A stretch of DNA of 34,783 nucleotides from Deltaproteobacteria bacterium (GTDB lineage Bacteria; Myxococcota_C; UBA6777), in NCBI GenBank assembly GCA_002731275.1, contig PCBK01000077.1, forward strand, positions 1-34,783. The letters run 5' to 3'. A program made the position numbers and the translations under genes. Below the pieces are notes generated by a model. The model was not told the DNA's origin. It searched no databases and saw only the letters and a program-made list of their open reading frames with translations. Positions 33,738-34,783 of this stretch are shown in pieces (the stretch's first letter is position 1; each line of letters opens with the position of its first letter).

Positions 33738-34655
33738 ATGATGACAAAAACATACCCTCAAACAGCAAAACATTCGTTCTGTCCGAGTGTCAAAGACATC
33801 ATCAGCCTTTTGGTCGTGTTGGTGGGGCTTGTTTTCATTCCACAGACGTCACAGGCCAGAGAGATCCACGAAGTTACCAAAAAGTGCGACAAAGGCGACA
33901 AGAGAGCCTGCATAGACGCTGCACAATACTATTGGAGAACGAGACTTCTCTCCAAATGGATGGGGTCCGATACAACTCGCCCGATCACCGAACAAGTCAT
34001 CCATAACAGAGCATTGCACCACAAAAAAATGTGCAAAAAAGGCAATAAACGCTCTTGCTACATGATCAAGCCTTTCTGGTACAAAATATTCGTCGGAGAG
34101 TTCAGAGCAAAACGGACAATACGACCATTCTTGCCACTCAACATACCAGAGAAAACTGTCACAAAATACCAAGACAAAGCCTGTAGCGCAGGTCATATCG
34201 AAGCTTGTTTCAAGTGGATGCTTTTGGCAAAGCCAAAATACGAGCCCTATATCAATAGACTATGCCGCCTGGGAAGACCTGCGTATTGCCTCGTAGAGGC
34301 CGTCTTCCACGACAAACTAGACAAACTCGAAGCCATCAACTCCCACAAGGCACTCATCCTCAAAATTTGCCAGGAAGACATCGACAAAACGTGCTTTGTC
34401 GACGACATACACATATGTAGAAGTGCTAAACGCCAGTCCTGTAGTCTCGCTGCTCGTATGTACAAACACACCGCTTATAGTCATGACAAATTCGTACACT
34501 TCGCCAAAATGGCATGTCGAGCACGCTCAAGTGAAAACTGCTTGCAAGCTGCAAAACACACCAAAGATGAACAAGAGAAGATCAGGCTCCTTCATGCGTC
34601 CTGCAAAGGGTACAACAAATTCATTACCGGACACTTCTTACATAGGGCGGTGTAA
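33738..34655 (+). CDS. Cys-rich exported protein with Sel1/Hcp-like repeats
   Basis: A 305-residue protein. A signal peptide (IISLLVVLVGLVFIPQTSQA) is followed by helical repeats, each with a pair of Cys about 8-10 residues apart: KKCDKGDKRACIDAAQ, KMCKKGNKRSCYMI, KACSAGHIEACFKW, RLCRLGRPAYCLVEA, KMACRARSSENCLQAA. The C-x-x-G-x(3-5)-C spacing is typical of Sel1-like repeats of the Hcp type, where the Cys form a disulfide within each unit. Such proteins bind other proteins in the periplasm or outside the cell. The ATG at 33738 has GGAAG 8 bases upstream; a second ATG directly follows. Its neighbours are repeats, so the function is unconnected to a pathway. Confidence 0.72.
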   Translation: MMTKTYPQTAKHSFCPSVKDIISLLVVLVGLVFIPQTSQAREIHEVTKKCDKGDKRACIDAAQYYWRTRLLSKWMGSDTTRPITEQVIHNRALHHKKMCKKGNKRSCYMIKPFWYKIFVGEFRAKRTIRPFLPLNIPEKTVTKYQDKACSAGHIEACFKWMLLAKPKYEPYINRLCRLGRPAYCLVEAVFHDKLDKLEAINSHKALILKICQEDIDKTCFVDDIHICRSAKRQSCSLAARMYKHTAYSHDKFVHFAKMACRARSSENCLQAAKHTKDEQEKIRLLHASCKGYNKFITGHFLHRAV

Positions 34656-34783
34656 GTTCGATGGTTAGGGGGAGACCAAACTTCAAACAATACCTCAGCC
34701 AATCCATTCCCAGACGAAATATGCTTTTGTCTGTGCGATTCTTTCTGTCGATCAACCCCTTCTTTCCGCGTTCGATTGTTTCG

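Overview
The window is a bacterial chromosome segment of moderate GC content (I did not compute the exact value) with about 24 well-supported genes. Long Ser/Thr-, Pro- or Arg-rich exported proteins, many lipoproteins, a sigma factor next to a zinc-finger Ser/Thr kinase, and proteins resembling roadblock and V4R domains together suggest Myxococcota or a related deltaproteobacterial lineage. This placement is inferred from gene content; there is no rRNA or tRNA here to test it.

Layout. 1-3.5 kb: one end of a dispersed repeat, a LysR regulator divergent from a flavodoxin-fold oxidoreductase, and an EF-hand protein with a LapG-like cysteine proteinase domain. 3.5-7.4 kb: a second repeat copy, a large Cys-flanked beta-propeller lipoprotein and a small membrane protein. 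7.4-11.1 kb: accessory genes (GNAT acetyltransferase, SRPBCC protein, methyltransferase) mixed with repeats, ending in a 670-base gap with two strong dyads. 11.1-16.6 kb: a tight same-strand five-gene cluster encoding a TPR protein, a ParA/MinD-like ATPase, two proteins resembling the roadblock fold and a double-V4R protein. The ATPase frame is broken at a (CT)7 tract, and losing one CT unit would restore it. This is the best candidate here for an undescribed system.

16.6-23.6 kb is an envelope region: an Arg/Tyr-tailed lipoprotein, a PlsC-type acyltransferase, an Arg-repeat exported protein, a HEAT-repeat lipoprotein, a five-heme cytochrome c lipoprotein and a Lys/Cys-rich exported protein. 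24.1-27.1 kb: FtsH and a metallo-beta-lactamase-fold hydrolase. 27.4-31.3 kb: an apparent operon of a sigma factor, a transmembrane Ser/Thr kinase with an anti-sigma-like zinc-finger segment, and a dual-specificity-type phosphatase. This gives a coherent signalling set: sensor kinase, opposing phosphatase and transcription factor. 31.4-34.8 kb: a small membrane protein, a lone GspE-N-like domain, about 1.5 kb of repeats with little coding signal, and a Cys-rich Sel1/Hcp-like exported protein.

A roughly 160-180 bp family with terminal inverted repeats, resembling a MITE, occurs at least five times, one copy being a deleted 72-bp form. No transposase is visible in the window.
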